From assembly GCA_010094045.1 (NCBI GenBank), contig ML986743.1:1-64000 (forward strand): DNA of 64,000 nucleotides, written 5' to 3'. Positions within the stretch are counted from its first letter, which is position 1; every line of letters starts with the position of its first letter. The DNA is from Lojkania enalia (lineage: Eukaryota; Ascomycota; Dothideomycetes; Pleosporales). The translations under genes were made by a program, and so were the position numbers. The notes below the pieces were generated by a model that saw only the letters and a list, made by a program, of their open reading frames with translations, did no database searches and was not told the origin of the DNA. Below are positions 13,101 through 25,041 of this stretch, piece by piece.

Positions 13101-15000
13101 CTTCCCAAAAAAAAAAAAAAAAAAAAATTTCCTTTGCGGAGATCGAATCGTGCTGTCAATGTACACTTTGAACCGGAAGGTTGTAAATATTATTAGATCT
13201 GGTTATAAATAGCAGTAATAATGCAAAAACTATATTGGTATAGCGTTGGTATATGTGACCTTGGCGAGTGCAGACACAGTGTTTCTCCGTAACGAACTTC
13301 ATGATTGCACCTTAGACTAATGGGCCAAGGTATTTCACGCACTTGGTAGGTAAGTTATGTAAATCGATATGTGTCGGTGATTTACATGTTCAGATTGCCA
13401 TGTTTACAAAAGAATGTATGGCTGCTTCCGTGGAAGTAAGTTCTATATCATCGACAAGAACTGCAAATAGGGTAAATCGTTTTGGTGATGTGCAATGCTC
13501 TAGATGTGATTGATAAAGATGCGAGATAGACTCCAAAGGGTGATTGAAACACTAAAGGACGAGCAGGGCTGCCGATTGGGTCAGGGCATTAACCTTGGTA
13601 TGAAATTGTACAAGGGTAGAGGGCTTTACATACCCCGGCTGCTAGTGTACTGACTGTGCTCTGAAGGTCTGTCGTAGGGAATATCTCGGAAAGGGTTAAT
13701 CAGTGGCGCACGGTAGTAGCACATTCATATATGTATTGAGTAAGCCCTCTGTAAATTTGGCACCTGACTACATACTGAGATTCACCTAGATTTGAGACAG
13801 TCCTAACGCAATTCATGCTGTCGAGGATCCGGTTCTTGGCACTGATTTTTCCCTAGGGCTTACCATACAGCAATCAGAAAATGAACATGCCGGCAGATGT
13901 AGAATGATTTCACGCTGAAAGTCCGCTAAAGCAATTATTCAAGAAGAAGATGATCATTTGAACAGTGTCATAGATAGAACCGGAGAGTTACCCTGTTGCT
14001 GCAGGAGCAACCGGCTATCGTATCTTGTGACTCGTAGAGCGCTCGAGAACTTGTTCCAGATTGCGAATATGGGTGAGCATGCATGCTGTGGGACTTGATG
14101 GGAAATTTATGACAGCCGTGTAGGAAGCCTTTATGGTGGTTTGCAGTCAATGGTACGATCAATCCCGGCTAAAATGGTGGGGATACCCAGGCGTCTAGTA
14201 CTTATCGCCGTGAGCTGCAATGTAGTCCTGCGATATCATGTATGTTGGCTGTTATCCTCCTCTGGCGAGACGCATCGTTTGCTCCGAAGGTCCTAGATCA
14301 CTTGAGACACGCTGGTTTGTGGAGTTATGTGCTAGAAATCGCAGTTGACCGAGAAGAACATCAACCTCTATAAAATGGAGCGAATAATTGCCGGGACTGT
14401 TCTGAAGCGGTTAATAGCCAGCCCATACGCCACAGCCAAGTAATACTGTCTATAGCTGGTTGTGTGGAAGACATGAGAACGAATTTGCCCGAAGTGTGTG
14501 CCGTATTGGAAGGCGAAGGCGAAAAGTGGGGACAAACTGCCTAGGCCTGGAAAAGAACATCAGTGGTGGAAACGATGAGTGCTCTGGATTTCTGCCGTAG
14601 CGGTACGCTTCTCTTTCTCAAAAGAGGAAAATTGGGCGATATTCGTCCAAGCCAAGACATTCCTAGCTGTCTACCTTGGAGCCACGTGCTGGAACAGTAC
14701 TGTATGTCAAAAGGCTATGACGTGACGATAATCGTCAGAGTAATGCGGAGATAAAGTCGGTGTGGAGAAATGTTCTGCTGCATCGTAGCGAGCGGGGTAG
14801 CTTACTGGGCGAATAGAAAAATTAAATCTTTCTGTGGGATCGGGGGATTCTCAACAATGCAGACTGCTGTCGGGCAGGCCTCAGCGCGTATCGACAATTC
14901 CCAAGCAACGTTGGGGGCTGCCGGACAAGGCGGAATCCCGTCCTTTATAGGCGAAAAGCGACCTATACCCCAATGCACACAAGGCATTCTCGATGAAATC
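13101..15000. other. non-coding stretch right of the gap
   Basis: No frame here shows a domain, a signal peptide or a splice-linked continuation. Base composition is mixed and rises in GC towards 15 kb. Confidence 0.5.
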
Positions 15001-17950
15001 AAGTTCCCCGCACTATCAGTGTATCCGAGCCTGTAAGAGCGTGGCGGTCAGGTTCTGCTGGGGTTTAACTTTGCAACGGCAAGCTAGGACCAAAAGAACA
15101 ATGCCAGTGAACCGAGTCGCTGGTTCCGCCCCCAGGGCGGAGAATTGCACGAGGGAAGTCTATCTCAACCTTCCATCATTGTCAAGGCTATGTCGAATGC
15201 GACTGCGAGACTCGACACCTTCTGCGCAGCGATGGAGAGCAGCTGCAGGCGTTGGAGTTCGCGCCTTGCGCGTCAGCTGCGACGATGGCATGATACGGTC
15301 CGGGAACCATGTACTTTTGCGGGCAGGTGACGGCGCGGACGCTGTATTGAGGGGCAAGATGGCTTGCATTCCTAGCCAGAAGCGCGAACTAGCACCGGTC
15401 GCAGGGCAAGAAAAGAGAGGCGGGTGAATTGGCTCCTGTTCTCCTTTCAGCTCGGAAGGTGGTGAAAAGGGACTGAGTCGTGAGCGAGGCAGGGTAGCAG
15501 GAAATCAACGAGCACACGCAGGCTGGGTATGTACTGTAAAAATAGCGGCGTAGGTCGAGGGTAGGATCGCGATGGATCGTCATCGGCGATGGGGGACGTT
15601 CCTGAGCGACATTGAACCGAAGCTGGCTGGTGGTGTTGTGGTCTGCAGCAGTTACATACTAGTATGTGTTCCGTAGTGATAAGCTGGACTCCCCCGGCTG
15701 CGATTCGACGCCTGGCCGCACGGTTCAGATCCGTGAGCTCGTGCGCGCAGTTCCGTGCAGGAAGCACGGTGCAGTAGGCAGCATGAGCATGGATGGATGG
15801 ACGGATGGATGAATGGGTCTGTCGCCATGCCTCCTGCAGCTGCACACAATGTCACTCGAGTTGCGGAAGTCTGATTCGCGGCGCAGCGTCGGTTTTTGCC
15901 TCGACGGGTCCACGCAGGCCAGTCGTCGCCGGTTGTCGCCAATGCAGCCTGCAACAGCATGGAATTCGCCGCCGAACGCGCGCAGCAGCTTCAATGGATG
16001 CAGCCATGGGCGCGCCACTGGTGGTGACGTCGCCAAAGGCCCTCTGGCGCGGCGCCGCTGGCTTCGACGCTGGCCGTGGGCTGCTTGCAAATAGGTACAT
16101 ACCTAGCGAGGCCAGCTCGCAATGCGGCTCATCACCGCTTCTAGAAGAAAACGCGGGCCTGATTCGCGACGCAGGATGGCTGGCGACAGCATCGACGACG
16201 AGGTTGCAAGGCGTTGGAGGGCGTGCAGTTTGGCATGTGTGATGAGCATCCATATGTGCATTGGCCGCGCCCACGCCTCCCGCCGACCTAAGCACTGCCC
16301 GGGGCCCCCTGCTGCTGCTCTCCAGGCCGTTTTGCTGCCGTTGGACCCAAAGCAGTCGCCGGGGCAGCGCAGGATCGCCGCGGCGGGGAGGAGAAGTAGA
16401 AGAAGGAAGAGGAGGAGAGCAGTTGCACAGTGCCAACAGCGGGCGGCCGGATGGAGATGGCTGCTGGATGACTGCAGCGCGCGTGTGTGCGTGTCCGCAG
16501 CCAGCAGAGGACGAGGGACAGGGCAGGGAGAGACAGCGCGAGGGCGTGAAACATAGTGCCTGCGTCCCGACTCCGCGCTCGCTAGTCTGACCTGCGTGTG
16601 CGTGTTGCTGCTACTGCTGTTGCTGCTGCTACTGCCCTGTCCTGGCTCTCCCTCCGTCTTGCGACGACGACTGCGACTATGGCAACGCCTACGACTGGCG
16701 ACCCGTCGCCTCGAGTAGTACCCGGCACCAGCCGTCGTCTGCTCATCTGCCCAGCACGCTCCTGAGTCTCGATGGCCCCCATCCATCCATCCATCCATGC
16801 CACATGCCAGCTATGAACCTCTCTACTCCCTGGGATCACATCATGGACTCACTCACGGCCATGGTCAGGGCCTTGGCCACGTTCGGGCGTGTTTGACCTC
16901 CGCCTGCATCCCTGCCCGCCCGCGCGGCGCTGCAGCCTCTTCTTGGCCCTCGCTCCCTCTTCGTCTCCGCATCTGCTGCCCTCGTCTCGTCGTCCATCAT
17001 GATCCCATCCGACCTCGGGCCTGTCGGGAGTGTGCAGCCACACGGAAAAGCCACGTCTGTCCTTGTGATGAGCCCATTCTTTCTGCTCCCAGCGCACGAA
17101 CGCCCTCCGCCGTCCGCTTCCTGCTGCTACAGTATGTACCCTCAGCACCTATGTACTGAGTATCCACCGCTGCAGGCCACTCCGCACCTACGACCGCCGG
17201 CCAGGAACGTGATGCTTACACTGCGTTCCTAGCCGGAGCCCTGGCCGCATGGATGATGGGTGTACATACTTACCGTAGCCGATTCCGCCATAGCGCAATG
17301 GCGGTGGAGCGCGCAAGGGAGCGCCCTTCTTCGCCGTCGATCGTCTCGTCGAGGCCCAGAACGCGTGCTCCGCTCCGCAAGATGGGTCCCCGGAGGCGAA
17401 CATCCTCAGCAGGGCTGCTCCACGCTTGAGATTGGGAGCCCGTTCGGGCCATAGCAGCAGCGGCCAACAGGGGCCATCGTGGACGCTACTCTCTCACATC
17501 AACTGCCCGCCAGCCGAACAAGGCAAAACCCCTCCAAGCCGCCAGACGGCGCAGTGTGTCATGGCCGCAGAGAAAGCTGCAATGGTCCCCAGCACCTCAC
17601 CCATTGCCTACTGCTCCTACTCCTATTATACCTCTCCTCATCTTGTATTATTGCAGCTCGCCCTCCTCCACCTGCCCTATCCAACCCTCTCACGCCTCCC
17701 AACCTGCACAGCACACCCTCCTCCACCGACTCTCCAACAACGAACGTCCCCGATTCCTGGCCCTCGATAGCGCGGTGCCTTCTGCAGCAGAGGGCATGCC
17801 GGCTCTTCACTGGTCCTAACCTGCCGCCCGCAGGTCCATCCCCCTATTAGCACTCGAGCATCTGCTGTGGCTGCTCGATCCCGAGAGGACCCTTGCCCCG
17901 CACCCAACGCCTCCAGATAATTAGCAGGAAGCAAATATTATCTGTCCCCG
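15001..17950. promoter_or_regulatory. GC-rich upstream region of the WOPR gene
   Basis: This zone is clearly richer in G and C than both sides, with many overlapping open frames on both strands that read as low-complexity Arg, Ser, Pro and Ala. Such mirrored frames are what high GC produces, so I do not call genes. An ATGG microsatellite near 15788-15817 and an ATCC microsatellite near 16780-16799 are the same repeat in opposite orientation. WOPR regulators in other fungi (for example WOR1 of Candida albicans) are known for very long promoters and leaders; a regulatory role here is inferred from position only. Confidence 0.4.
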
Positions 17951-18716
17951 CCGCGAATACCTCTCCCCCCCATCCTGTTCGACTGCTGGGGGGTTCCTAC
18001 CGGCCGTCCTGCACCAGTGTGTATTCCCTCCCTCTCTACCTTCCTTTCTCTCTTTGCCAATTAAACAGCATAGGTCTCGAATCTTTGGTATTTTATTTTA
18101 TTTTTCTTCTTTTTGGGCCGGCGCCTGCGCTTCTGCCGTGCTGTCAAGTTGTCGACGCGAACATCAACTCAACGAGGATCTGACTAAGCCGATCGTGAAC
18201 ACGGAACGGATCTTACGACCCAAGACCCCCACTGCCCCCGCGTTTCCCCACTGCTCTACGAACTCTAATCGCCCCTTCCATTCTGTTCCTCGGGATATTC
18301 AACAATCGCTGGCTTGAATTTTTTTGTCTATCGCCCGCATTTTCTTATCCTTTCAGTAAGCTATCTATGCACATGACCGTGGTCCTATTCCTCTTTGCAA
18401 GCATACTGACTTGCGCGAAGTGATCTAGGCGTTTGAAGGACTATATTTCATCTGCTTGCAACTCTCGGTTTGGGGGAGATTCCGTATATCGGCTTTGACA
18501 TCCTATTACCAGTGGACTACGTTTCCTTGCTCTCCGGATTTGATACCTGCTTTTGCTTCGATTGATCAAGTCGCTATTCTTGGAGCTTTCGCGTGAATCA
18601 GTTTACCTGGATTCGCATTTTCTTCACCAATCGTATGCTATTTAACATCATAATATACCGGAATATTTGCGCTGCGACAGTCTTGTTCTTATAAGTCGAG
18701 CGCAGCTTCTGTCCTC
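17951..18716 (+). promoter_or_regulatory. pyrimidine-rich promoter/5' leader of the WOPR gene
   Basis: The 770 bases before the WOPR start codon are rich in C and T, with runs such as CCTCTCCCCCCCATCC and CTCCCTCCCTCTCTACC-like tracts on the plus strand, followed by T-rich sequence to the start codon. This composition is common near transcription starts of fungal genes. Possible leader introns (for example ending TCCTTTCAG near 18356) cannot be proven from sequence. Confidence 0.45.
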
Positions 18717-20591
18717 ATGTTACAAGGAATACGGGCGTCGACTCTGACGATGCCATCTTTTGGACATAATCTGTCTTTCACAGGTGTTCAAAAGATGGAT
18801 GGCTTTGGCGATCTGGACCCCTGGAATTGGCCCAATCAACAGCCAAATGCGTCCACGCAATCGTTTTCCAACATTTTCGATCCCGCTTCGTACACTGGCT
18901 ATACTCATTCCATTCCCCATGGCCCGGGAAGCGTTCAGCCGCGCCATCATTCCATTGCGGCTTCTCGAGTGGTTTCTTCCGCTCAGCAAGCGCATAGCTC
19001 AACTCCACCTCCGAGACATCAGGTAGCAGGAGGGCTTGTTAAAGCCCAACCTGCTTTCAAGCCCACTTGGAATGGCTTCCTCGACACTACCAAAGACGCC
19101 ATGACCATTGTGGAAGCGGCTTTGCAAGGCCGCTTAAGCCACATAAGTCGTCGACCTCATGACAAGGAGCGAGCGGAAATGCTTACGTCTGGTACAGTCA
19201 TTGTATATGAAGAGAATGCGTCTGGTATTAAACGTTGGACTGATGCAGTGCACTGGTCTCCTAGTCGTGTGATGAACAATTGCCTCATCTACCGGCAGCT
19301 TATTCGGGCTCTCAAACCGGAAGAGAAGAAAGCCGCGCTGAATCCTTCATGCGGTGGGAAGCGGAAGCGCAAAGAGAGCGCGAGTCCCTCAATTACCAAT
19401 ACCGGAGAAAACATCAATCATGTGGAAGATGAATACGAAAATTCGACATTTGAGAGCGGCGTTCCCGGAGAGATGACCCCAGCGACAGACCCGCTTGGCA
19501 AAGTCTATGCTAACTTTGCGCAAACTTTGACCCCAGATCAACAACGACGCTTTTGTGGATCTCTGATCGACAGCTATGAGTTTAAGGACGGCGGGTTAAT
19601 GAAGAAGACGATTTCGGTCAAATACCAAGGCACGCACCATCACGTGATATCATACTATAGTCTCGAAGATGTTGTAAACGGAAAACTAAAGCGCCCGTTC
19701 GAGGATCCAAAATTAGCCGACATCCAACCAAGGCCAGAGCTGCTTACCGGCTGGAAAGTGAGCCTTGAAGATGAGGAAATCAAAGATATGCCGGTGATGG
19801 CAAGCTATTCACAACCGCTACATCCCAGCCACGTTCAGCATCAACCTGTCGCAGCGGTTGTTCAAAGCATGCCCTCACATGGCCTCGCCCAAAATTCTGG
19901 TTCCCTTCAGTTGCAAATGCCGTCTGGTTATTGGCAGGGCAGTCAGGGACAGCCATACAATCGGTCTCAACACACGCCTCATTACATGCCGACTCAGCAA
20001 GCAACGTCGCAATACGCGGTGTCCCAACCGACATCACAATATTCGCACCAGCCGAATGAAGCCTCGCATTTCAGTTCCCAACAACCGACAGCAGAGCAAT
20101 ATAGCGCGCGGCAGCCTACCAGCCAGACTTATAATCCTCATCATCAACCAAGCGCGCAATATCCCTCTCAATCCTCTTCTGGCCAACAATTTTCTTCACA
20201 GCAAGTATCTACTCCGCAATATTCTTCTGAGCAGCCTCCAGTTGCTCAATTTAACGTACAGCCGCAGCCAACCCCGCAGTACCCCGAAGGAATCTCATTA
20301 GCGGCAGCCCATCAATACTCGCAGCAAAATGCAAATCCACACTATACGTTGCAACCGCACAGTCAGAGTTCTCACCAACCACAATATGCTATGGCTCAGG
20401 CTCAAGTTTTCGATCTGCCTATACACGTCCCTCAAAATCAACATGACCCTCAAAGAAGAGCATCGGCTCCTGTCCCCATGCAAACTTACGGTCAAACTCA
20501 CTCGCAGGGTCAATATCAGGCCAACATGCAGCCTGAATCCTACTATATATCCGACCAAAAGTATACCCCACGATCCGGATACGGTTTCTAA
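18717..20591 (+). CDS. WOPR-domain (Gti1/Pac2 family) transcriptional regulator
   Basis: A single uninterrupted frame of 624 residues. WOPRa lies at about residues 115-200 (PTWNGFLDTTKDAM, RRPHDKERAEM, YEENASGIKRWTD, WSPSRV) and WOPRb at about 278-325 (GSLIDSYEFKDGGLMKKT, HHHVISYYSLEDVVNGKL). A basic stretch GGKRKRKE at 213-220 may be a nuclear signal. The C terminus from about residue 360 is rich in Gln, Ser, Pro and Tyr, as is usual for these DNA-binding regulators. The family controls morphology, virulence and secondary metabolism (Wor1, Ryp1, Sge1, Reg1). The motifs are of the Wor1/Ryp1 type rather than Pac2 type, but the domain is preceded by about 114 residues where typical members begin almost at the domain, and several core residues differ (AMTIVEAALQGRL). 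It could therefore be a divergent paralogue. Later starts at residues 12 or 27 are possible. Confidence 0.93.
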   Translation: MLQGIRASTLTMPSFGHNLSFTGVQKMDGFGDLDPWNWPNQQPNASTQSFSNIFDPASYTGYTHSIPHGPGSVQPRHHSIAASRVVSSAQQAHSSTPPPRHQVAGGLVKAQPAFKPTWNGFLDTTKDAMTIVEAALQGRLSHISRRPHDKERAEMLTSGTVIVYEENASGIKRWTDAVHWSPSRVMNNCLIYRQLIRALKPEEKKAALNPSCGGKRKRKESASPSITNTGENINHVEDEYENSTFESGVPGEMTPATDPLGKVYANFAQTLTPDQQRRFCGSLIDSYEFKDGGLMKKTISVKYQGTHHHVISYYSLEDVVNGKLKRPFEDPKLADIQPRPELLTGWKVSLEDEEIKDMPVMASYSQPLHPSHVQHQPVAAVVQSMPSHGLAQNSGSLQLQMPSGYWQGSQGQPYNRSQHTPHYMPTQQATSQYAVSQPTSQYSHQPNEASHFSSQQPTAEQYSARQPTSQTYNPHHQPSAQYPSQSSSGQQFSSQQVSTPQYSSEQPPVAQFNVQPQPTPQYPEGISLAAAHQYSQQNANPHYTLQPHSQSSHQPQYAMAQAQVFDLPIHVPQNQHDPQRRASAPVPMQTYGQTHSQGQYQANMQPESYYISDQKYTPRSGYGF

Positions 20592-23500
20592 ATCTTGGAT
20601 GCCACGAGAGACGGCCGCTCCTACGCAAGACTCATCATTATGAGAATAGAAGAGACAATTAGGGGCTAGAATGTAGACTGAAGTCGCAGCAGCATTTCTT
20701 CCACTATCTCTTCAATGTGCCTTACGAATTCAATCACCCTCCCTCCGCGAGCAAGGAAGGAAAGTACACAATCCACATGGCTTTTTATACGATACGATTT
20801 CCTACAGATATCAGATACATACATCCAGGCACGAACATTGATCAGTTTTACCATCGGTAGGCAATTGATACCCCGCGGGCAGACGGCGAAAAAAAAAAAA
20901 AATCATGGATAGAATGTCCATTTATATATATATATATATATGCTTGGATGCTTGGCGAGGTTTTTAACTATGGTGATGATAGTTATGGATTTTTATTTTT
21001 CTTTGCGGAAAAGGCGTTTGGGGCGGCGGGGGAATTTTTTTACTGGGATGGTGCATTTGGAATTGCATATTCTAAAAGGGTAGGCATTTTTTCTCTGGTG
21101 GTTTTGGTGATTGTAAGGGCTCGTGGGGTAGTTGGAGTTGGGCATTCTGTGGAGGGGCGGGGAGGGGAGGGAAGGAGAGGAGAGGCAGGATGGGTTTGAG
21201 GGAGTAGTTTGGGCGTGTTGTACAGTAGGTAATTCTTGTAATACGGAATGTGTGAGGGATGTATCTAGCTGGATTTTAGATATTTATCCGATTGTTTCTA
21301 GTTCATGTATATGGTATGGCATATGTGCAATGCTTTTTCTGGACCCGGTATCGGCGTCTGCGTGGAAGCCACTTCCGAACCGATATACGGCTCGATGGCG
21401 GCTCGAGCTGTTTTTTTTTTTTTTTTTCCCTTTCCCGTGTTCTTTTTATGCGGTTATGTACCGGCAGGGCTTCGGTAGATGGGGGCCGGTCCTCGTGCAT
21501 GACTCCTGCAAGCCACTTTCACGCGCTAGGACGGCTACCTGCCTACGAAGTGCAAAGTGCGGGCCCAAGGTGTTTAGGGGGAGTTTGGAATGGGGGTGTG
21601 AGGGGTACGTGGACGTTGGAGGATCTTGGGAATGTAAGGTAATGGCAGTTTTTTTTTTTTTTGGTTTTCGCGGTTGGTCTGTTCTAGTATGTGGGTGTGG
21701 ATGGGGAGGGAGAGAAAGGGGAATGTCTAGACGGGATAGAAAGACGGAGAATAGGGCTTGAGTGGCTTGGGGCCGGATGCGAGGTAGATCGGATCTAGAT
21801 CTGCTGGAGGCGGGGTAAAGAAAGTATAGTGCGTGGGTTGCAAGTATGGTTCTCCGTGCATGCTATAGGGATGTTGGTGAGAGGATTGGGTTTTGGCGGG
21901 CTTGATGATTTAGGGTTTTTTTGGGGGGTTTTCTGGGAAGGGGTCACGAAAGATGATATTAGGGATTAGAGGGAGATTTTGTTACCTTGTGTGTAGGCTG
22001 TTAGTTTGTAGGGCTGAGGCCTGACGAGTTAAATTTTAGCTAGCTACTGCGCCCGAAACTGGCTTAGTAGAAGTATGTCGATTAGAGACATTTTAGATAT
22101 AGAGATATATCAAGTTAAAAGTGTATTAGAGCTCTTTAGAAAGAGCTAGTCTAAATCTATAAGTATAGCAAGACCGCTTCACTTGACCAGCATACACTCA
22201 ACTCAATTAACACATTCCTAGTCCGCCAGCGTCGTACGCAGAATCCCCGATCAAGCTTCCAAGAATCTTATACGCCCTTCATCCATTTATTCATTCCCAT
22301 ACTATACATTCTTGACGGCCATATGCCTCGAAAAACACGTCCCGCTCCGCCGCAAACTTATCGCCGTCCATCTCGCCGTACGCACCCCCCAGAACTCTAC
22401 AGTCTCGACTCCTGGTACTTCATATAGATAGCTGTGCATAAAGCCTTGTAGGAGACGATTTTCCAGTGCACCCCCATCCGAAGCGCAGCTCGCCCGTCTC
22501 TAGGTCCCGTAGGCGCAATCCTAGAGGGCAGCGCTGGCTGAGTGTCGAGCACTGAGGTTGCGGCGAAGTTGCATGAGGAGGTGCCGGGCAGGCCGCGCGA
22601 AGCTGGCTCACCATACGCCGCGGTAGGTGTCCTCTTGGGTGTACAGGATTAGGGAGTCGGGGTCAGGCCCGGGAATAGGAAGGCTGTGGCCAGACAAGTT
22701 GTTGTGTAGGTGCCGCTGAAGGCTTTGTTCGGGATGGTTGGGTGGAATTTTCCTTTCTTGATGCAAGATAGCTGGGCAGAACTATTCTCCCTTTTAATGC
22801 AAGGCGATCGGGTAGAATTCTCCTTGATGCGGGATGGCTGGGTGGGATTATTCTCCTTGACAAGAGGCGATTGGGTGGATTTAAACTCCCGCTTGCCACG
22901 TGGAGTTGGCGGCAGAAGAATGCTGCTGATTAGGTGGTATTTCTGGAGTTCTGATTAGTCCTCATTTTATTTGTAGAAGCATTGGTTTCCGAGCTAGCTT
23001 TCGACTCATTGTGGTCTTCGCGCTTCGTCTTCCTCGCTAGTGATCTTTTCTGAGATGACGAAGGAGCATTGCTAGGTGGTTAGAGGCCCAATTGCTCGAT
23101 CAGAGAAGAGCCAGACGAAGTCAGCGACACATTAACTAAAGCCTTAAGCATCAGCCTACACTGTGCACGATGATGTTGACTACCCGTGATGCTGTCCACA
23201 TTTCCTCGAGAAAGTTGACTCACACTTCCCTTCTTTCAACTTCCTTTCAAGCTCGCAATCTCCCCCGGTACTTCTAAGTTGCCCTGATTCAGTACATCCA
23301 ACAGGCACGCTTTCGCAACATTATTGTCTCTGGTCCGAGGAAGTCTTGTACTAATGACCGACGTTGTCCTTGGCCGCCTTTTTCAGACTATAATTACCCG
23401 GCACTTAAGGGCGCAGAAGATTCGTAAGCTCAGCGATGCTTGCGCGAGGGTGATGATAGCCATCTCCGGCATCGGCATACAGCTCCAAACTGCACAAAAG

Positions 23501-24082
23501 GTTGCGGTGATGCAATGGCGGGACGAACGCAGTCATGATGTCCGGAGTATGCAAGAGCTGGTGGGGAGAAGAGGGGGGGGAAGAATCGCTTTAGTCTCCA
23601 ACCACAGTTAGGATCGTATGACATGAAACGCTTCGTGGAGGTATTATCGATGCACTATCACGGGAAAACAGAGATAGTGAATGCTACGGAGAAAAATAAG
23701 AATGTTACGGTTTTGAGAGAAGTTTGTCCGACTATCACCGGCTCAGGTGTACTTCCGTTGCTGGTATGCTACCGAAACTTAGAACGTTGTGGTCGCTAAT
23801 CCCAACAGAAGATGGTTTCTATTAGTGTGGCCAATATTACCCCGCTCGTTCTTTCGAGCTAAGTTTTGAAGAAGCCTTGAGGGCTTAGGTCCTAGGAATC
23901 CCTCTTATGTCTCCCGAAGACGGTCCGAAGCTAATTCTATGGCTACTATGGTTCTCTTCTTGCTAGCTCATTAGCATCTCGCCAAGTGGACTTCATTTGG
24001 AACTCTAAATATCCGCTTCTGAATCATTGAGTTGTCTTTGGCTTTTGGATGTCTCATTTCAGCCATCTCCTACCAATGATTC
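20592..24082. other. low-complexity intergenic region
   Basis: About 3.5 kb between convergent WOPR and hydrolase genes. The first 1.4 kb is G/T-rich on the plus strand with T runs near 21413-21427 and 21651-21662, an A run at 20889-20902 and an AT dinucleotide run near 20926-20941. No frame carries a recognisable domain. A small tandem repeat is listed separately. Confidence 0.55.
22729..22890. repeat. degenerate minisatellite, about 34-bp unit, roughly five copies
   Basis: Successive blocks share the pattern of a GATGGCTGGGT-like core, then GAATT, then a TTCTCCTT-like stretch and GATGC. The copies begin near 22731, 22767, 22803, 22832 and 22866 and differ by substitutions and small length changes. 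Translated on the plus strand the blocks give a repeated Gly-Trp / Leu-Phe-Ser-Leu pattern, but there is no sign of a real gene around them. Confidence 0.55.
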
Positions 24083-25041
24083 TTAGGCCAAAAAGGCCTC
24101 AACATCATGACTAAACTCCTCCGCATATTGATATAAGAAGCCATGACTACTGTCTGGATACACGATCAGCTTGCCGTTCAGAATCCGCTGCACCGTCCAG
24201 AAGCTGTTAATAGTCGGCACCATGAAGTCATCCTTGCAACTGACATTAGCTCTGCGATTTCAATACTTCGCACCACACTTACATTTCCGTTGGCAACCAG
24301 TACAGGCATCTTCAATTCCCCTAGCCTGTTATAGGATCCCTCAGTCGATTTCTCTGGATCTAGCCAATTTTGCAAGATTGTAGACATGGCCTGGATAGCC
24401 ACTCCTCCATCCTTATACCCTTGAGATTCCCAATCGCTGACGCCCTTGCCAGTGCTGTTCGTGTTTCTTTCTTGAAGTCGTATCCACCAATCGTTGCACG
24501 CCTTGCGCCCCCTCTCATTCCCGTGAAAGAATAATGTGTAGAAGCTGTCGATAGTGACGTCGGGCCTACCAGCAACGGAGTACATCTCATCTCTGTTGGG
24601 GTTGGGGACTAGGTTGGGTCCAGCGCTAGCGGTAGTACCTGCGAGTATTACTTTTCGAACCTTCAGGACTTTGGGGTCGGCGTTCAAGGCTAGCATTTGT
24701 GCGACAAAACCTCCCATGCTGAAACCAAGCACGTCGACCTCTTTGAGTCCGATTTGAGAGAGGAATGATCCAAGATAGGCAGCTGATTCGGCCGCGGTAG
24801 TGGCAGGCTTGCCAGTACTATTGCCGTGGCCAACATAGTCGAAGACAACGAGAGGGCGGTTGCGGGCAAGCGAGTTCAGGAGTAGCGGATCGATTTTATC
24901 GATGTTACTGCGAAAATGAGTGAGGTATATCAAGGGAGGGTTTGAAGAAGAACTGGGTCCGAGCTGAAGGTAGGCAAAGGTTGTGTCTGGAGAGGCGGAG
25001 GAAATGAGATATTGAGTTTTGGCCGTTTGGTATGTCGCCAT
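24083..25041 (-). CDS. alpha/beta hydrolase fold protein
   Basis: Two exons (25041-24283 and 24232-24083) encode 302 residues. A 50-bp intron (donor GTAAGTG, branch-like GCTAAT, acceptor TTGCAAG) joins VANGN to DDFMVPT. The nucleophile elbow GFSMGG places Ser at residue 108. The acid is Asp254 or Asp255 and the catalytic His is in PDSSHGF at residue 283, so the triad is complete. The spacing and the DYVGHGNS stretch are like small hydrolases of the chloroperoxidase, haloperoxidase or esterase type. There is no signal peptide, so it is probably cytosolic. Substrate cannot be told from sequence. It is transcribed away from VPS18 across 1.3 kb. Confidence 0.9.

Noticed and set aside
12949..13212. 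ORFs spanning the N run
   Set aside because: They exist only because ambiguous bases contain no stop codon.
15793..16798. Several ORFs of 100-231 codons on both strands in the GC-rich zone
   Set aside because: They overlap each other in many frames, read as low-complexity Arg/Ser/Ala/Pro, and have no domain. High GC removes stop codons by chance.
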